A DNA stretch of 64,000 nucleotides. Origin: Candidatus Saccharimonadota bacterium (GTDB lineage: Bacteria > Patescibacteriota > Saccharimonadia > Saccharimonadales > Saccharimonadaceae). The notes beneath the pieces were generated by a model. It did no database searches. It was not told the origin of the DNA and saw nothing but the letters and a program-made list of their open reading frames with translations. This document shows positions 25,204-33,890 of the stretch, piece after piece. Numbering within the stretch: position 1 is the stretch's first letter; each line of letters opens with the position of its first letter. The stretch covers positions 1 to 64,000 of the forward strand of contig WQUV01000001.1 in assembly GCA_009781895.1 (NCBI GenBank), in the 5' to 3' direction. A program made the translations under genes and the position numbers.

Positions 25204-27205
25204 AGCTCCTGTCGATATTCAACAACGCGTAGCCGAATTGCGAAGCGAAATCAACAACTACCGCAAGAATTACCACGAGCTAGACAAATCCACCATGAGC
25301 GAAGCCGCTGCCGACGCCCTAAAACACGAACTCGCAAAACTCGAAGAGCAATACCCTGAACTCATAACCTCAGACAGCCCCACTCAGAAAGTCGCAGGTC
25401 ATGCCTCGAGTCTATTTCAGAAAGTCAATCATAGCTACCCCATGCTCTCACTCGCCGACGTTTTTGACGAAACCGAACTTAAATCCTGGTACGACAAAGC
25501 CATAACCGCGGGAGCCGAAGGATTCTTCACTGACATCAAGATGGACGGCCTCGCCTGCTCCCTAATCTACGAAAACTGTCAACTCGTGCAAGCTGTCACT
25601 CGTGGCGACGGCAAAGTCGGTGAAGACGTCACCGCGAACGTCATGACTATCAAAAACATTCCCCACAAATTAGACACCACGAAACTACCTGGTATTCTTT
25701 GGCCGAGTCGCACTGAAATCCGTGGTGAGATTGTTATTCTTAAAAGTAACTTCCAGCAACTAAATGACGACAGGGAAAAGTCCGGCGAGCCTCTCTATGC
25801 TAACCCGCGCAATCTCGCGGCTGGCACCATCCGTCAACTCGACTCCAGCATTGTCGCTAGCCGACCGCTTAACTTCATAGCATATGATATCATTGAGCCC
25901 GAACTCAACACCCTAGACAAAACCTACAACACCCTCCGCAACTTCGGCTTTCAGACATCTGGTTCCGAATCCGTCTGTGTAGACTTCGCAAGCCTCATTA
26001 CGCAGCTCCAAGCTCTCGAATATAATCGCGACAAACAACCCTTCAATATCGATGGGGCAGTCGTCAAAGTTAATAGCAAAAGAGTCTTCACTAATATGGG
26101 TATTGCTGGCAAAGCTCCTCGCGCTGCCGCAGCCTTCAAGTTCGCCGCCGAGGAAAACGTCAGTGTCATACAAGATATCCTTCTCCAGATTGGCCGCACA
26201 GGCGTCGTTACGCCCGTCGCCTTCTTTAAGCCTGTCAACATCGCAGGCAGTATGGTTTCTCACGCTAGCCTATACAATGCCGATGAAATCGAAAAACAAG
26301 ACATCCGCATCGGCGACACTGTCGTCGTCTACAAAGCTGGCGATATTATTCCGAAAGTCAAGAATGTCATCATCAATCTCCGCCCCAAAGATACCAAAGA
26401 ATTCAACTTTGAGCAAGAGCTGAGACGCGCCTTCCCAAATGACGTATTTCGTCGTGACGGTGTCGCCTGGCGGCTCGAAGGTGGCAGCAAGGCCACGCTT
26501 ACCCGCGCCCTCTCCTATTACGCTAGCCGTGATGCCATGAACATCCTCGAGCTCGGACGTCAGGTAGCTCTCGACCTAGTCGAATCTGGTCTTGTCAAAA
26601 GCCTCCCCGACCTATATAAGCTCAAGGTAGAAGATATCGCTCCGCTCTCAGGCTATGGTCAAGTCAGCGCTGAAAAGCTAGTCGTCAGCATCCAGCAGAG
26701 CAAGACGGCTCCGCTCGATAAATTCATCGCTGCTATCGGCATTCCTGGTATTGGCGTCAAAACTGCCCGCGATCTTGCCGCCCACTTTGGCTCAATCAGC
26801 AACCTTAAGACCGCCAGCCTCGAAGACCTCCTTTCTATCGACGGCGTCGGCAAAATCGTCGCCGAGAACATCATTCTCTACTTCGAAGATCCCGACAACC
26901 TTACTATGCTCGAGCAGTTCGATATCCTCGGGCTGCATCCCGAACCAATCAAAGTCGGCACCAAGCTCGCCGGGCTCACCTTCGTCCTTACTGGCAGCTT
27001 TATCCAAGCTCGCGACCAGCTAGCCGAGCGCATCATTCAAGCGGGCGGCAAAGTCGCTGGCAGTGTCTCTAGTAATACTTCATTCCTTGTCGCTGGTACT
27101 GGCGGCGGCAGTAAACGCAGCAAAGCCGAGAAGCTAGCCATCCCCGTTATTTCCGAGGACGACCTACTCCAAAAGCTCCAACCTGATCTTAGCGCAAGCC
27201 AATAG
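25178..27205 (+). CDS. ligA: NAD-dependent DNA ligase lacking the zinc-finger cysteines
   Basis: Seals nicks during replication and repair. At 675 aa it has the Ia NAD-binding region, adenylation motif KMDG (K121), TRGDGKVGEDVT, EIRGEIVI, the OB domain (IDGAVVKVNS, IGRTGVVTPVAFF), helix-hairpin-helix repeats and a C-terminal BRCT domain (LAGLTFVLTGSF). The region that should hold the Cys4 zinc finger (about residues 405-450) has no cysteine; the whole protein has three, at 128, 134 and 267. It starts inside the previous gene and its end overlaps trpS by 17 nt (convergent). Confidence 0.95.
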   Translation: MSSALDHSKAPVDIQQRVAELRSEINNYRKNYHELDKSTMSEAAADALKHELAKLEEQYPELITSDSPTQKVAGHASSLFQKVNHSYPMLSLADVFDETELKSWYDKAITAGAEGFFTDIKMDGLACSLIYENCQLVQAVTRGDGKVGEDVTANVMTIKNIPHKLDTTKLPGILWPSRTEIRGEIVILKSNFQQLNDDREKSGEPLYANPRNLAAGTIRQLDSSIVASRPLNFIAYDIIEPELNTLDKTYNTLRNFGFQTSGSESVCVDFASLITQLQALEYNRDKQPFNIDGAVVKVNSKRVFTNMGIAGKAPRAAAAFKFAAEENVSVIQDILLQIGRTGVVTPVAFFKPVNIAGSMVSHASLYNADEIEKQDIRIGDTVVVYKAGDIIPKVKNVIINLRPKDTKEFNFEQELRRAFPNDVFRRDGVAWRLEGGSKATLTRALSYYASRDAMNILELGRQVALDLVESGLVKSLPDLYKLKVEDIAPLSGYGQVSAEKLVVSIQQSKTAPLDKFIAAIGIPGIGVKTARDLAAHFGSISNLKTASLEDLLSIDGVGKIVAENIILYFEDPDNLTMLEQFDILGLHPEPIKVGTKLAGLTFVLTGSFIQARDQLAERIIQAGGKVAGSVSSNTSFLVAGTGGGSKRSKAEKLAIPVISEDDLLQKLQPDLSASQ

Positions 27206-28223
27206 CTTCTTGTGCCTCTAGTAGCTTCGCGCTAGCAACATTATTTGCCTGCTTCTCCCCCCGCTCAAACGCAGCCAGGATATCCGCATCAGAAACTTCC
27301 GCTACCTTCGCTTGGAAGTCTACCAAGAAGACCTCCACCGCCTCTGCCACCTTGCGCTTAAAGTCGCCGTAGTTTGTCTCACCAGCATAGCGCGCCGCCA
27401 CGCTCTCTAAATTGTCACCAGTCACCAATGCCAAAATTTGCAATAGGTTTGAAACCCCTGGCTGATTAAACATGTCAAACTGCACCTTACCTACACTATC
27501 TGTCGCTGCCGACATGATCTTCTTCGCCGCAATCTTAGGCTCATCTGATAACATAATCTTGCTATTCTCTGCGGCTGAGCTTTTGCTCATCTTCTTTTCT
27601 GGGTTCTGTAGGTCACGGATCCGAATCCCGTCAGCTTTCTTACCCTCTGGTGCTAACCCTTTCATAAAAGCTGCTTGTTCTGCCGTCGTCGCTGGTAGAG
27701 TAAAAACTTCGCCATACTTATTATTAAATCGCTCACCAAGATTACGTGTTAACTCCAGGTGCTGGAACTGATCCTCGCCCACTGGCACATACTTAGCACC
27801 ATACAACAAAATATCCGCCGCCATCAATACTGGGTAGTTGAAAATCCCCACATTCGCACTATCACGACCGTCAGATTTCTCCTTAAACTGTGTCATACGA
27901 TTCATCTCGCCCATGGTAGCAACCGTATCGAGAATCCAGCAAAGCTCTGAGTGCGCTGGAATATAGCTCTGGCGATATATAATGATATTGTCATTTTTCA
28001 AGTCCAATCCAGCCGCCGCATAATACCGCAAGCTCTTCAAAGTATTCGCCCGAAGATCACCCTCAACATCAGCGATGATCGTATGTAAGTCTGGCACAAA
28101 TACATTAACTTTATGTGTACCTTTATATTGCTCAGAAAGTCGCGCCATCGGCAGCAATGCCCCCAGCAAGTTTCCTAGCGTCAACTCACCATTCACCCGT
28201 ATCCCAGTTAAGATAGTTTCCAT
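27189..28223 (-). CDS. trpS: Tryptophanyl-tRNA synthetase
   Basis: Class I synthetase of 344 aa. It has the HIGH-like region TGIRVNGELTLGNLLGAL, the Trp-pocket/ATP region (MAADILLYGAKYVPVGEDQ), and KMSKSSA. The ATG at 28223 is preceded by TGGTATACT 9 nt upstream; the longer ORF start lies before the promoter. The terminator hairpin at 28241-28276 separates it from the RNA candidate upstream. There is no T-box that I can support. Confidence 0.95.
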   Translation of the reverse strand: METILTGIRVNGELTLGNLLGALLPMARLSEQYKGTHKVNVFVPDLHTIIADVEGDLRANTLKSLRYYAAAGLDLKNDNIIIYRQSYIPAHSELCWILDTVATMGEMNRMTQFKEKSDGRDSANVGIFNYPVLMAADILLYGAKYVPVGEDQFQHLELTRNLGERFNNKYGEVFTLPATTAEQAAFMKGLAPEGKKADGIRIRDLQNPEKKMSKSSAAENSKIMLSDEPKIAAKKIMSAATDSVGKVQFDMFNQPGVSNLLQILALVTGDNLESVAARYAGETNYGDFKRKVAEAVEVFLVDFQAKVAEVSDADILAAFERGEKQANNVASAKLLEAQEAIGLR

Positions 28224-28240
28224 ATTGTATATAGTATACC

Positions 28241-28276
28241 AAAAATTGCCCGAAACCACGCTTTTAGGCAATTTTT
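28241..28276. terminator. Bidirectional terminator upstream of trpS
   Basis: AAAAATTGCC (28241-28250) and GGCAATTTTT (28267-28276) form a 10-bp stem, with A/T runs giving U-tracts on either strand. It ends the transcription unit that begins at about 28406. Confidence 0.85.
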
Positions 28277-28315
28277 ACAGCCCCTTTCTTTTTTAAAAGA
28301 AAAAGGTCGCAGAAT

Positions 28316-28406
28316 GTTGATACGCGCCCACCCGGCGCGTTTTTGTTTGTTTTCGTTATTCGTTATGTTCTCATCGGGCGCTAAAAGCGCGCCAATGCGT
28401 ATCAAC
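28316..28406 (-). ncRNA. Candidate structured small RNA
   Basis: On the minus strand a promoter (TTGATT 28437-28442, 17-nt spacer, TATTAT 28414-28419) would start RNA at about 28406, exactly at the first base of GTTGATACGC. That 10-mer pairs with GCGTATCAAC at the other end (28316-28325), closing a 91-nt domain. Inside are hairpins GGCGC/GCGCC and CGCGCC/GGCGCG joined by an A-rich linker of about 37 nt with no ORF. GGCGCG of the first hairpin can also pair with CGCGCC of the second, so two folds compete. T-rich sequence and the terminator at 28241-28276 follow. It matches no RNA family I know. Confidence 0.6.
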
Positions 28407-28413
28407 TACCCAC

Positions 28414-28442
28414 ATAATAGCATAAGAGTTTTGCGCAATCAA
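28414..28442 (-). promoter_or_regulatory. Promoter of the candidate small RNA
   Basis: TTGATT, 17 nt, TATTAT with an extended TGC, all on the minus strand. Confidence 0.7.
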
Positions 28443-28445
28443 GCG

Positions 28446-30881
28446 TTAACTTTGATTTAAGTATTCTTTTGCTACTTCTGGAGTAATCACAACCGTTTGC
28501 CCCGAACTTGCGTCACCCATCAAAACCGCTTTCGCCACCGCATTTTCCACTACACGCTGCACCACTCGCCTCATCGGTCGCGCACCCATCGCTGGATCAT
28601 AACCTTCTTCGACTAGCAGTTCTTTCGCTTCATCTACAACCTCAACCGTAATCTTCTGCACCGCCAAGGTCTTATTTACGCCCTTAATAATCAAATCTAA
28701 TATTCTGAATAGCTGCTCTTTCGAGAGTGGCTGGAACTCCACAATTTCATCCCAGCGGTTCACAAACTCTGGCCTAAACTCACCCAGATCTTTCGCGTTC
28801 GACGTTGCGATCATGATTGTGTCACGAAAGTTCACCTCTCGACCGCGAGTATCACGCAATACTCCTTCGTCCAACACCTGAAGCAACGCTGTCAAGACCA
28901 GTGGGTGCGCCTTCTCGATTTCATCTAGTAGCACCACTGAAAAAGGCTTCTTCATCACGCCTGCCGTCAATGAATCTGGATTATCTGCACCATCCGCCGT
29001 AAGATCCACTACCGAATACGCCCCGACAAACTGGTTCATGTCAACCCGCACCAAATTCGTTTCATCGCCGTAATAAGTCGCTGCCAATGACTTCGCGAGC
29101 TCAGTCTTACCTACACCAGTCGGCCCCATGAACATAAAGGTTCCTACTGGCCGCTTAGTCGACCGTACACCTGCTCGCGCTCGACGTAACGCGTCCGACA
29201 CCGCCCTTACCGCTTTCTCTTGTCCGACCATACGTTCCGCCAAATGCTGCTCAAGATTCAAGAGCTTCTCGCGATCCTCGCCGTCCGTTGCTACAGCCAC
29301 ACTCACACCTAGCATCTTCTCTACCGCACGCTCCACATCCTGCTCGCGCACTAAACCATTCTCAGCAAAGTTGCTCGACGCCTCAAGCAACGATACTGCC
29401 TTACCTGGCATCGCGCGATCATATATGTATCGGTCAGCCAGGTTCACCGCCTTCTTTAGCGCCAAGAAAGTATAAAATACTCCCAGTACTCGTTCTTTCT
29501 GGCTCGCCGCATCCTCCAGCGCTGCCATCGTCTCCGCCGTATCTGCTGGCGCAATATTTAATCGGTTCAACGCTTGCACTAAAGCTGGATTCTGTTGCGA
29601 TATTGAAAGCAACTTCTGTTCATTAATCGTCAAGATCAAACGTAATCCGCCACCCTCTAGCACTGGAAGAAGCAGGTTCGCGATGTTTACGCTCCCCGTC
29701 CCTTCCTCAAAAAACAGCTGCGCATCGTCCAAGCAGAGAATTATATTCTTCGCCGCAGCCGCCTCATGTAGAACGCGTGACATCAGCCCCTCAATCTCAC
29801 CTCGATTTGGCGCACCCGCAATCAATGCTGACGAATCTAAGAGGAAAACCTGTCGAAACTTCAGATGCTTCGCTATGTCGCTGTCTGCGTCCAGTAATCG
29901 CTCCGCAAAGTCATGTACTACGCTCGTCTTGCCTGCGCCATCTGGACCTACGATCGCCACATTCTGTCGTCCACCTTGCGAGAATGTTCGAATAATCTGA
30001 TTTGTTATTTCTTGTCGGCTCGGCAAAAGCAGACTCATCGTTCGCCCACCCTTCACCGCAATCTCTTCCGAGATATTTCTCGAAAACCTATTCAAAGTCG
30101 GCGTCCAGCCAAACGACCAGTCACGCGCTATACCACCAGTCCGAATTTTCCTCTGAGCACCTAGTCGCTTCTTTATCTGCGTGTCGCTCCATGCTAGTCC
30201 TGACTCTAGATCTGCAAAGTCAAGCTTACGCTCTGCTAGTAGTCGTTCGTAATTTGGCGTGTTTTTGACAATCGCAAGTAGGAGCTCGCCCCCCGAAACT
30301 GACGCATGACCATCTCGTCCCGCAAACTCCTTTGCTGTCGCAATTGCCGCTCCAGGCGCCGCCGTCTGTAAAGCCTGCAAGAACGTCGCATCCAGCAAGA
30401 ATCGTCTAAGCAAGAACTTGCCACTCTCGCTATCACCAATCGCCACCAGCATCTGCTGCACTGTCGGCTGTGCTGGCAGTACCATGAATATATTAAAAAT
30501 CGCGTCTTCTTTCCATACTTTCTTCCAGTAAGAATGCATTATCACCCAGCCGACCAGAATAAAAATCGGCATCAAGAAATAGCTTGCTATCGCTAGGCCC
30601 GCCGCCACAATACTAAATGCTAAACTCAGCAGCCCAACGATGATCAACGCGCTTCGAAGTATCACCCCCGCCAATCGCGAAGTAATCGAGCTCGCAAAAT
30701 CCTCCATCATCTTCTCGAAGCCAGTCTTATTACTGCCATAATCACTCTGCTTGAATGGTTTAAAGAACGTCGCGAGAAGTGACCCAATACTAAAGAAGTC
30801 CCAAACCCCTCTGACAGAGTTCCCTACTGCTACCATGAAGCGGTTAAGCCCCCGCCCATACCAAAAGCTGATAATGCTCAT
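28446..30881 (-). CDS. Membrane-anchored Clp-type double AAA+ ATPase
   Basis: An 811-aa relative of ClpB/ClpC. Residues 1-70 are amphipathic, and about 73-118 contain two hydrophobic spans, unlike soluble ClpB/C. A Clp-N-like helical region follows (GGELLLAIVKNTPNYERLLA). AAA1 has Walker A GPDGAGKT (312-319) but a degenerate Walker B (LCLDDAQ). AAA2 has GPTGVGKT (586-593), VVLLDEIEKAHP and sensor-2 GARPMRR. The ClpB middle coiled coil is absent, so it is closer to ClpC. It may unfold membrane or envelope proteins; whether it docks to ClpP is not visible. TGGTATAAT ends 6 nt before the ATG. Confidence 0.85.
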   Translation of the reverse strand: MSIISFWYGRGLNRFMVAVGNSVRGVWDFFSIGSLLATFFKPFKQSDYGSNKTGFEKMMEDFASSITSRLAGVILRSALIIVGLLSLAFSIVAAGLAIASYFLMPIFILVGWVIMHSYWKKVWKEDAIFNIFMVLPAQPTVQQMLVAIGDSESGKFLLRRFLLDATFLQALQTAAPGAAIATAKEFAGRDGHASVSGGELLLAIVKNTPNYERLLAERKLDFADLESGLAWSDTQIKKRLGAQRKIRTGGIARDWSFGWTPTLNRFSRNISEEIAVKGGRTMSLLLPSRQEITNQIIRTFSQGGRQNVAIVGPDGAGKTSVVHDFAERLLDADSDIAKHLKFRQVFLLDSSALIAGAPNRGEIEGLMSRVLHEAAAAKNIILCLDDAQLFFEEGTGSVNIANLLLPVLEGGGLRLILTINEQKLLSISQQNPALVQALNRLNIAPADTAETMAALEDAASQKERVLGVFYTFLALKKAVNLADRYIYDRAMPGKAVSLLEASSNFAENGLVREQDVERAVEKMLGVSVAVATDGEDREKLLNLEQHLAERMVGQEKAVRAVSDALRRARAGVRSTKRPVGTFMFMGPTGVGKTELAKSLAATYYGDETNLVRVDMNQFVGAYSVVDLTADGADNPDSLTAGVMKKPFSVVLLDEIEKAHPLVLTALLQVLDEGVLRDTRGREVNFRDTIMIATSNAKDLGEFRPEFVNRWDEIVEFQPLSKEQLFRILDLIIKGVNKTLAVQKITVEVVDEAKELLVEEGYDPAMGARPMRRVVQRVVENAVAKAVLMGDASSGQTVVITPEVAKEYLNQS

Positions 30882-30949
30882 GCATATATTATACCACAGG
30901 CTAGAGAGCTATCTTGCAAGCCCTCTTCTCTGTGCTATACTGTATGTAT

Positions 30950-31023
30950 GGCGCGTGGGCGGGGCAGTTACGCAGCGGTCTGCAAAACCGTGTAGATGGG
31001 TGCAACTCCCATACGCGCCTCCA
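30950..31023 (+). tRNA. tRNA-Cys (GCA anticodon)
   Basis: Acceptor GGCGCGT/ACGCGCC, anticodon stem GCGGT/ACCGT (last pair G-U) with loop CTGCAAA (GCA), T-arm GGTGCAACTCC and an encoded CCA. TGCTATACT lies just upstream. The T-loop begins TGCAA rather than TTCGA, a departure seen in some tRNA-Cys genes. Confidence 0.94.
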
Positions 31024-31037
31024 ATCTAATCAAGAAA

Positions 31038-31062
31038 TCCCGCTTTCGCGGGACTTCTCTCT
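31038..31062 (+). terminator. Terminator after tRNA-Cys
   Basis: Stem TCCCGC/GCGGGA with TTTC loop, followed by CTTCTCTCTT. Confidence 0.8.
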
Positions 31063-31098
31063 TATCCACACACTCTGCATCCAAGTAAAGTAAAAGCC

Positions 31099-32016
31099 CT
31101 AGAAGCGACGGGCATTTTTGAGCTCCGAGCTCTTCCTGATTCTCATCACTAGGAATACCACCAAAGCAGCCAAGATCACCAAGATCAAAACAAAGAGGAA
31201 TAGCGGCATGATAATCACAACTCGCTCAATTGTTCGAGTTTCTAGCAACTGCCCTTCAATCGCCTCAAGTACTACCTCGTATCGCACCCGGAAGATACCT
31301 AGGTGTGGTGAACCCTCCCAGCCCGACTCGATTGTTCGTGTTGTCTCTGGCATCACTACGTGGTTACGCTCTTCGCTATGCACTTCTCGACCTGATAGAG
31401 ACGATACTGTCATTGTAGTCTTTGCGAAGAAGTCGATATTACCATTGTTTCGTACGTTAGCTCGCGCAGATAGTGGCCTCTGGAACTGTAATCGATCAAC
31501 TCGTGTCGAGATCAAATCCGCATCTATTCGCGCTCCCACTGGGTTAAAAGCAAACATTCGGTAGCCAAGTCGATACTCCATCGCCAAGCCATCACCATCA
31601 TCACCCATAAATGACACTGTAATACCCGCGTGCTGCGAGCCACCAGGCAAACCTGTAGCTGGCACATTAATCGAATAATTCACTCGTGTCTGTGCTCCAG
31701 GCGCTAGCGTTGTCTCTTCCGCTGTCGCGGTAATCCACTGTCGCATCGTTGTGCTTGTAGCAACAGTACAGCCCTCAAAAGTAAAGTTATAGGCTTCGTT
31801 CACGCACAGATCGGTCGTCCGCACCGTAATATCTAGAGTTGTATCGCCTGTATTGTAAACTGTAAAGCTTCCAGTTTGCGTCGAGCCTGCCTGCAAAAGA
31901 GCATGCTCCGAGCTACCCGGGCTCATAGTCATCTGTGATCTTGCAGATACTGGTCCTGCCAGAATTATTGTAGCAATTAGGGCGAGAGCCGTCGCTAAGA
32001 TACCCAACTTTTTCAT
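31099..32016 (-). CDS. Secreted, C-terminally anchored surface protein
   Basis: A 305-aa protein with a signal peptide (cleavage near PVSARSQ), two beta-sandwich-like regions (GSFTVYNTGDTTLDITVRTT, PLSARANVRNNGNIDFFAKT) and a C-terminal membrane span (LFLFVLILVILAALVVFLVM) ending in a basic tail. The architecture recalls DUF916 proteins that accompany WxL surface proteins in Gram-positives, and the upstream neighbour looks WxL-like. GGAGGAAG lies 4-6 nt before ATG 32016. Function inferred: cell-surface scaffold or anchor. Confidence 0.75.
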   Translation of the reverse strand: MKKLGILATALALIATIILAGPVSARSQMTMSPGSSEHALLQAGSTQTGSFTVYNTGDTTLDITVRTTDLCVNEAYNFTFEGCTVATSTTMRQWITATAEETTLAPGAQTRVNYSINVPATGLPGGSQHAGITVSFMGDDGDGLAMEYRLGYRMFAFNPVGARIDADLISTRVDRLQFQRPLSARANVRNNGNIDFFAKTTMTVSSLSGREVHSEERNHVVMPETTRTIESGWEGSPHLGIFRVRYEVVLEAIEGQLLETRTIERVVIIMPLFLFVLILVILAALVVFLVMRIRKSSELKNARRF

Positions 32017-32113
32017 TTTTCTTCCTCCATTTACTACAATTTTAACCCACCAACCTGAAATTAGCAAGAGCTTCTTACGGATATGGCTTGTGCATATAAG
32101 CAGGGTACAAGTC

Positions 32114-32141
32114 GAATCCCCCTACTTTTCAAGGGGGATTC
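32114..32141. terminator. Terminator between the two surface-protein genes
   Basis: Stem GAATCCCCCT/AGGGGGATTC with an 8-nt loop, 42 nt after the 32183 gene on the minus strand. Some read-through to 31099 may occur. Confidence 0.85.
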
Positions 32142-32182
32142 TTCTTGTATACCTTTACATCTTCTTTTAGGTATCTATCCTA

Positions 32183-32833
32183 TTACTGGGTTGTAGCGGT
32201 GTATGTGATCCAAGCACCGTATGTACCAGATGGAGTTGTTGTACCAGCCTGTGCACCGAAGGTTACAGTTGTAGTAGCTGTACCAGCTGCGTTGTTAGCA
32301 GCGATGATGAAGTCAGTTGTTGGCACGTTTGCGAAGCCGTTAGCAGCCCAACCAGCTAGGCGGAAGCCCCAAAGACCAGCTGTTGGTGCTGAAGCTGCGA
32401 AAGCTGCAGGGGTTGCAACAGTAGCCTGGTTAGAAGCAGCTGCTAGGTTAGCTGCTGTTAGAGTTGCAGCGTTAGCTGTGTCGACACCGCTAAAGCCTGA
32501 AGCACCTGCGAATACATCTGGACCAGTTGCTGTTCGTAGGTTTAGGGTAGCCGCGCCAGAACGCATTGCTAGCTGCCAGCCGCTCGCTGCGCTTGTAGAA
32601 ACAGTAACAGCGTGGTTACCGGTTCGTACTGTACCAGCTGAGATATCAGCACCGCTGAAGTTTAGACCAATAGCTGTGTTGTCTAGCTCAGTGATTGTGA
32701 TGCTCTCTGCAACGGCTACAGTAACTGTTGCGCTGCTGCTGTCAGTGTCAGCATAGCTTACCAACGGCATCATTGCTACACCTAGACCGGCTACAAGACC
32801 AACGCCCAAGATTGCTTTTGTTTTCGTTGTCAT
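32183..32833 (-). CDS. Abundant WxL-like surface protein
   Basis: A 216-aa protein with a signal peptide (cleavage near SYADTDS) and an all-beta, Ala/Thr-rich mature part (ATVTVAVAESITITELD, GNHAVTVSTSAASGWQLAMR) ending SGTYGAWITYTATTQ, close to the GxYxxxLTYT ending of WxL domains. Codons are strongly biased to GCT, GCA, GTT and AAC, unlike most neighbours, and the promoter is near-consensus; both suggest very high expression. It has AAAAGGAGAAACT before the ATG. I infer a major cell-surface or S-layer-like component. Confidence 0.75.
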   Translation of the reverse strand: MTTKTKAILGVGLVAGLGVAMMPLVSYADTDSSSATVTVAVAESITITELDNTAIGLNFSGADISAGTVRTGNHAVTVSTSAASGWQLAMRSGAATLNLRTATGPDVFAGASGFSGVDTANAATLTAANLAAASNQATVATPAAFAASAPTAGLWGFRLAGWAANGFANVPTTDFIIAANNAAGTATTTVTFGAQAGTTTPSGTYGAWITYTATTQ

Positions 32834-32868
32834 AGTTTCTCCTTTTTATTTTTTGTTATGACAACCTC

Positions 32869-32897
32869 AGTTTAACATGAGCATTTTTGAATGTCAA
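32869..32897 (-). promoter_or_regulatory. Strong promoter of the abundant surface protein
   Basis: On the minus strand TTGACA (32892-32897), exactly 17 nt, TAAACT (32869-32874), with an extended TGT. Confidence 0.85.
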
Positions 32898-32977
32898 TAC
32901 TTTTCTGAATATTCATTTAAGATTTCATATGTAGTTCTCCACACCCAATAGCCCATAACTCTTTATAGCTTTGAAGC

Positions 32978-33832
32978 CTACTTACCTAGCACAACCTGAT
33001 TAGCCTTAAACCAGCCATCGAGCGACCCGCCATCGAGCCACTCCGACTGCGCCACCACCACACGCATCTTGCCACCCTTCCTCACATACTCCAGGATTGG
33101 ATCGGTAATCATGTATTCTTGCTCAAGCGGTGAAAAGTCGTTTCGATCCACGTAGTCCGCAATCATTTTTAATAGCTCCAGATTAAATATACATCGATTA
33201 GTGTTAGCCAGTAGCGAGGTTGCATCCTCTAGCGCTGGCTTCTCAACCAGCCCAATCATATAGTCACCCTCAACCTCAACCATCCCGAAGCTCGGCATCT
33301 CTTCTTTCCGCCGTAAACCTGGCATCGTCGCCGACTCGCCATCGCGTACTCCCGCCACCAGATTCACCATCTCATAAGTCTTGCCGCCATCCCAAAAGAA
33401 ATCGTCGCCGTTTGCAAAAGCCACACCTTCATCCTCCGCCAAATCTGCCCCAAACTGCTCCATGAATAGCGCTACCGGGATCGCCGTGCCATAGCGGGCA
33501 TTCGGATCCTGCACAATATAATGAAACCGCACATCTTCGGGTGCGGTTTGTAGTTTCGCTAACTTCTCGGTAGCCTTACGATCTTTCAGAAACTCCTCCA
33601 GTACCATATTCCGACCATAATATGTCTCAATCTGTGTCGGGCAGTCGCCAGCTGACTTATTGATCACGAAATAAATATCTTTAATTCCCGCCTGGATGCA
33701 TTCACTAACTGCATAATCCACCAGTGGTCGATCACCAATCGGCAGCATTGACTTCTCAATTGCCTTCGTCATCGGCAAGCGCCGCGTACCATAGCCAGCT
33801 ACAGGAATAATCGCCTTTGTCACACGAGCCAT
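32978..33832 (-). CDS. galU: UTP-glucose-1-phosphate uridylyltransferase
   Basis: Makes UDP-glucose for glycans. At 284 aa it starts with the nucleotide-binding motif [20 protein letters not shown], then [45 protein letters not shown] and a C-terminal [20 protein letters not shown] segment. GGGAGA precedes the ATG, and TATAAT lies about 30 nt upstream. The GT4 gene upstream may use its product. Confidence 0.95.
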   Translation of the reverse strand: MARVTKAIIPVAGYGTRRLPMTKAIEKSMLPIGDRPLVDYAVSECIQAGIKDIYFVINKSAGDCPTQIETYYGRNMVLEEFLKDRKATEKLAKLQTAPEDVRFHYIVQDPNARYGTAIPVALFMEQFGADLAEDEGVAFANGDDFFWDGGKTYEMVNLVAGVRDGESATMPGLRRKEEMPSFGMVEVEGDYMIGLVEKPALEDATSLLANTNRCIFNLELLKMIADYVDRNDFSPLEQEYMITDPILEYVRKGGKMRVVVAQSEWLDGGSLDGWFKANQVVLGK

Positions 33833-33890
33833 AATATAATCTCCCTTATTTGTAGGGTCATTATACTGGTTTTAGTCAATATGTCAAGAT

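Noticed and set aside
28224-28410. Tryptophan T-box riboswitch in front of trpS
   Set aside because: A GGGTGG occurs on the minus strand, but it is the loop of a GC hairpin. There is no specifier loop, no AGGGTGGnACCGCG context, and a terminator plus a separate promoter lie between this RNA and trpS.
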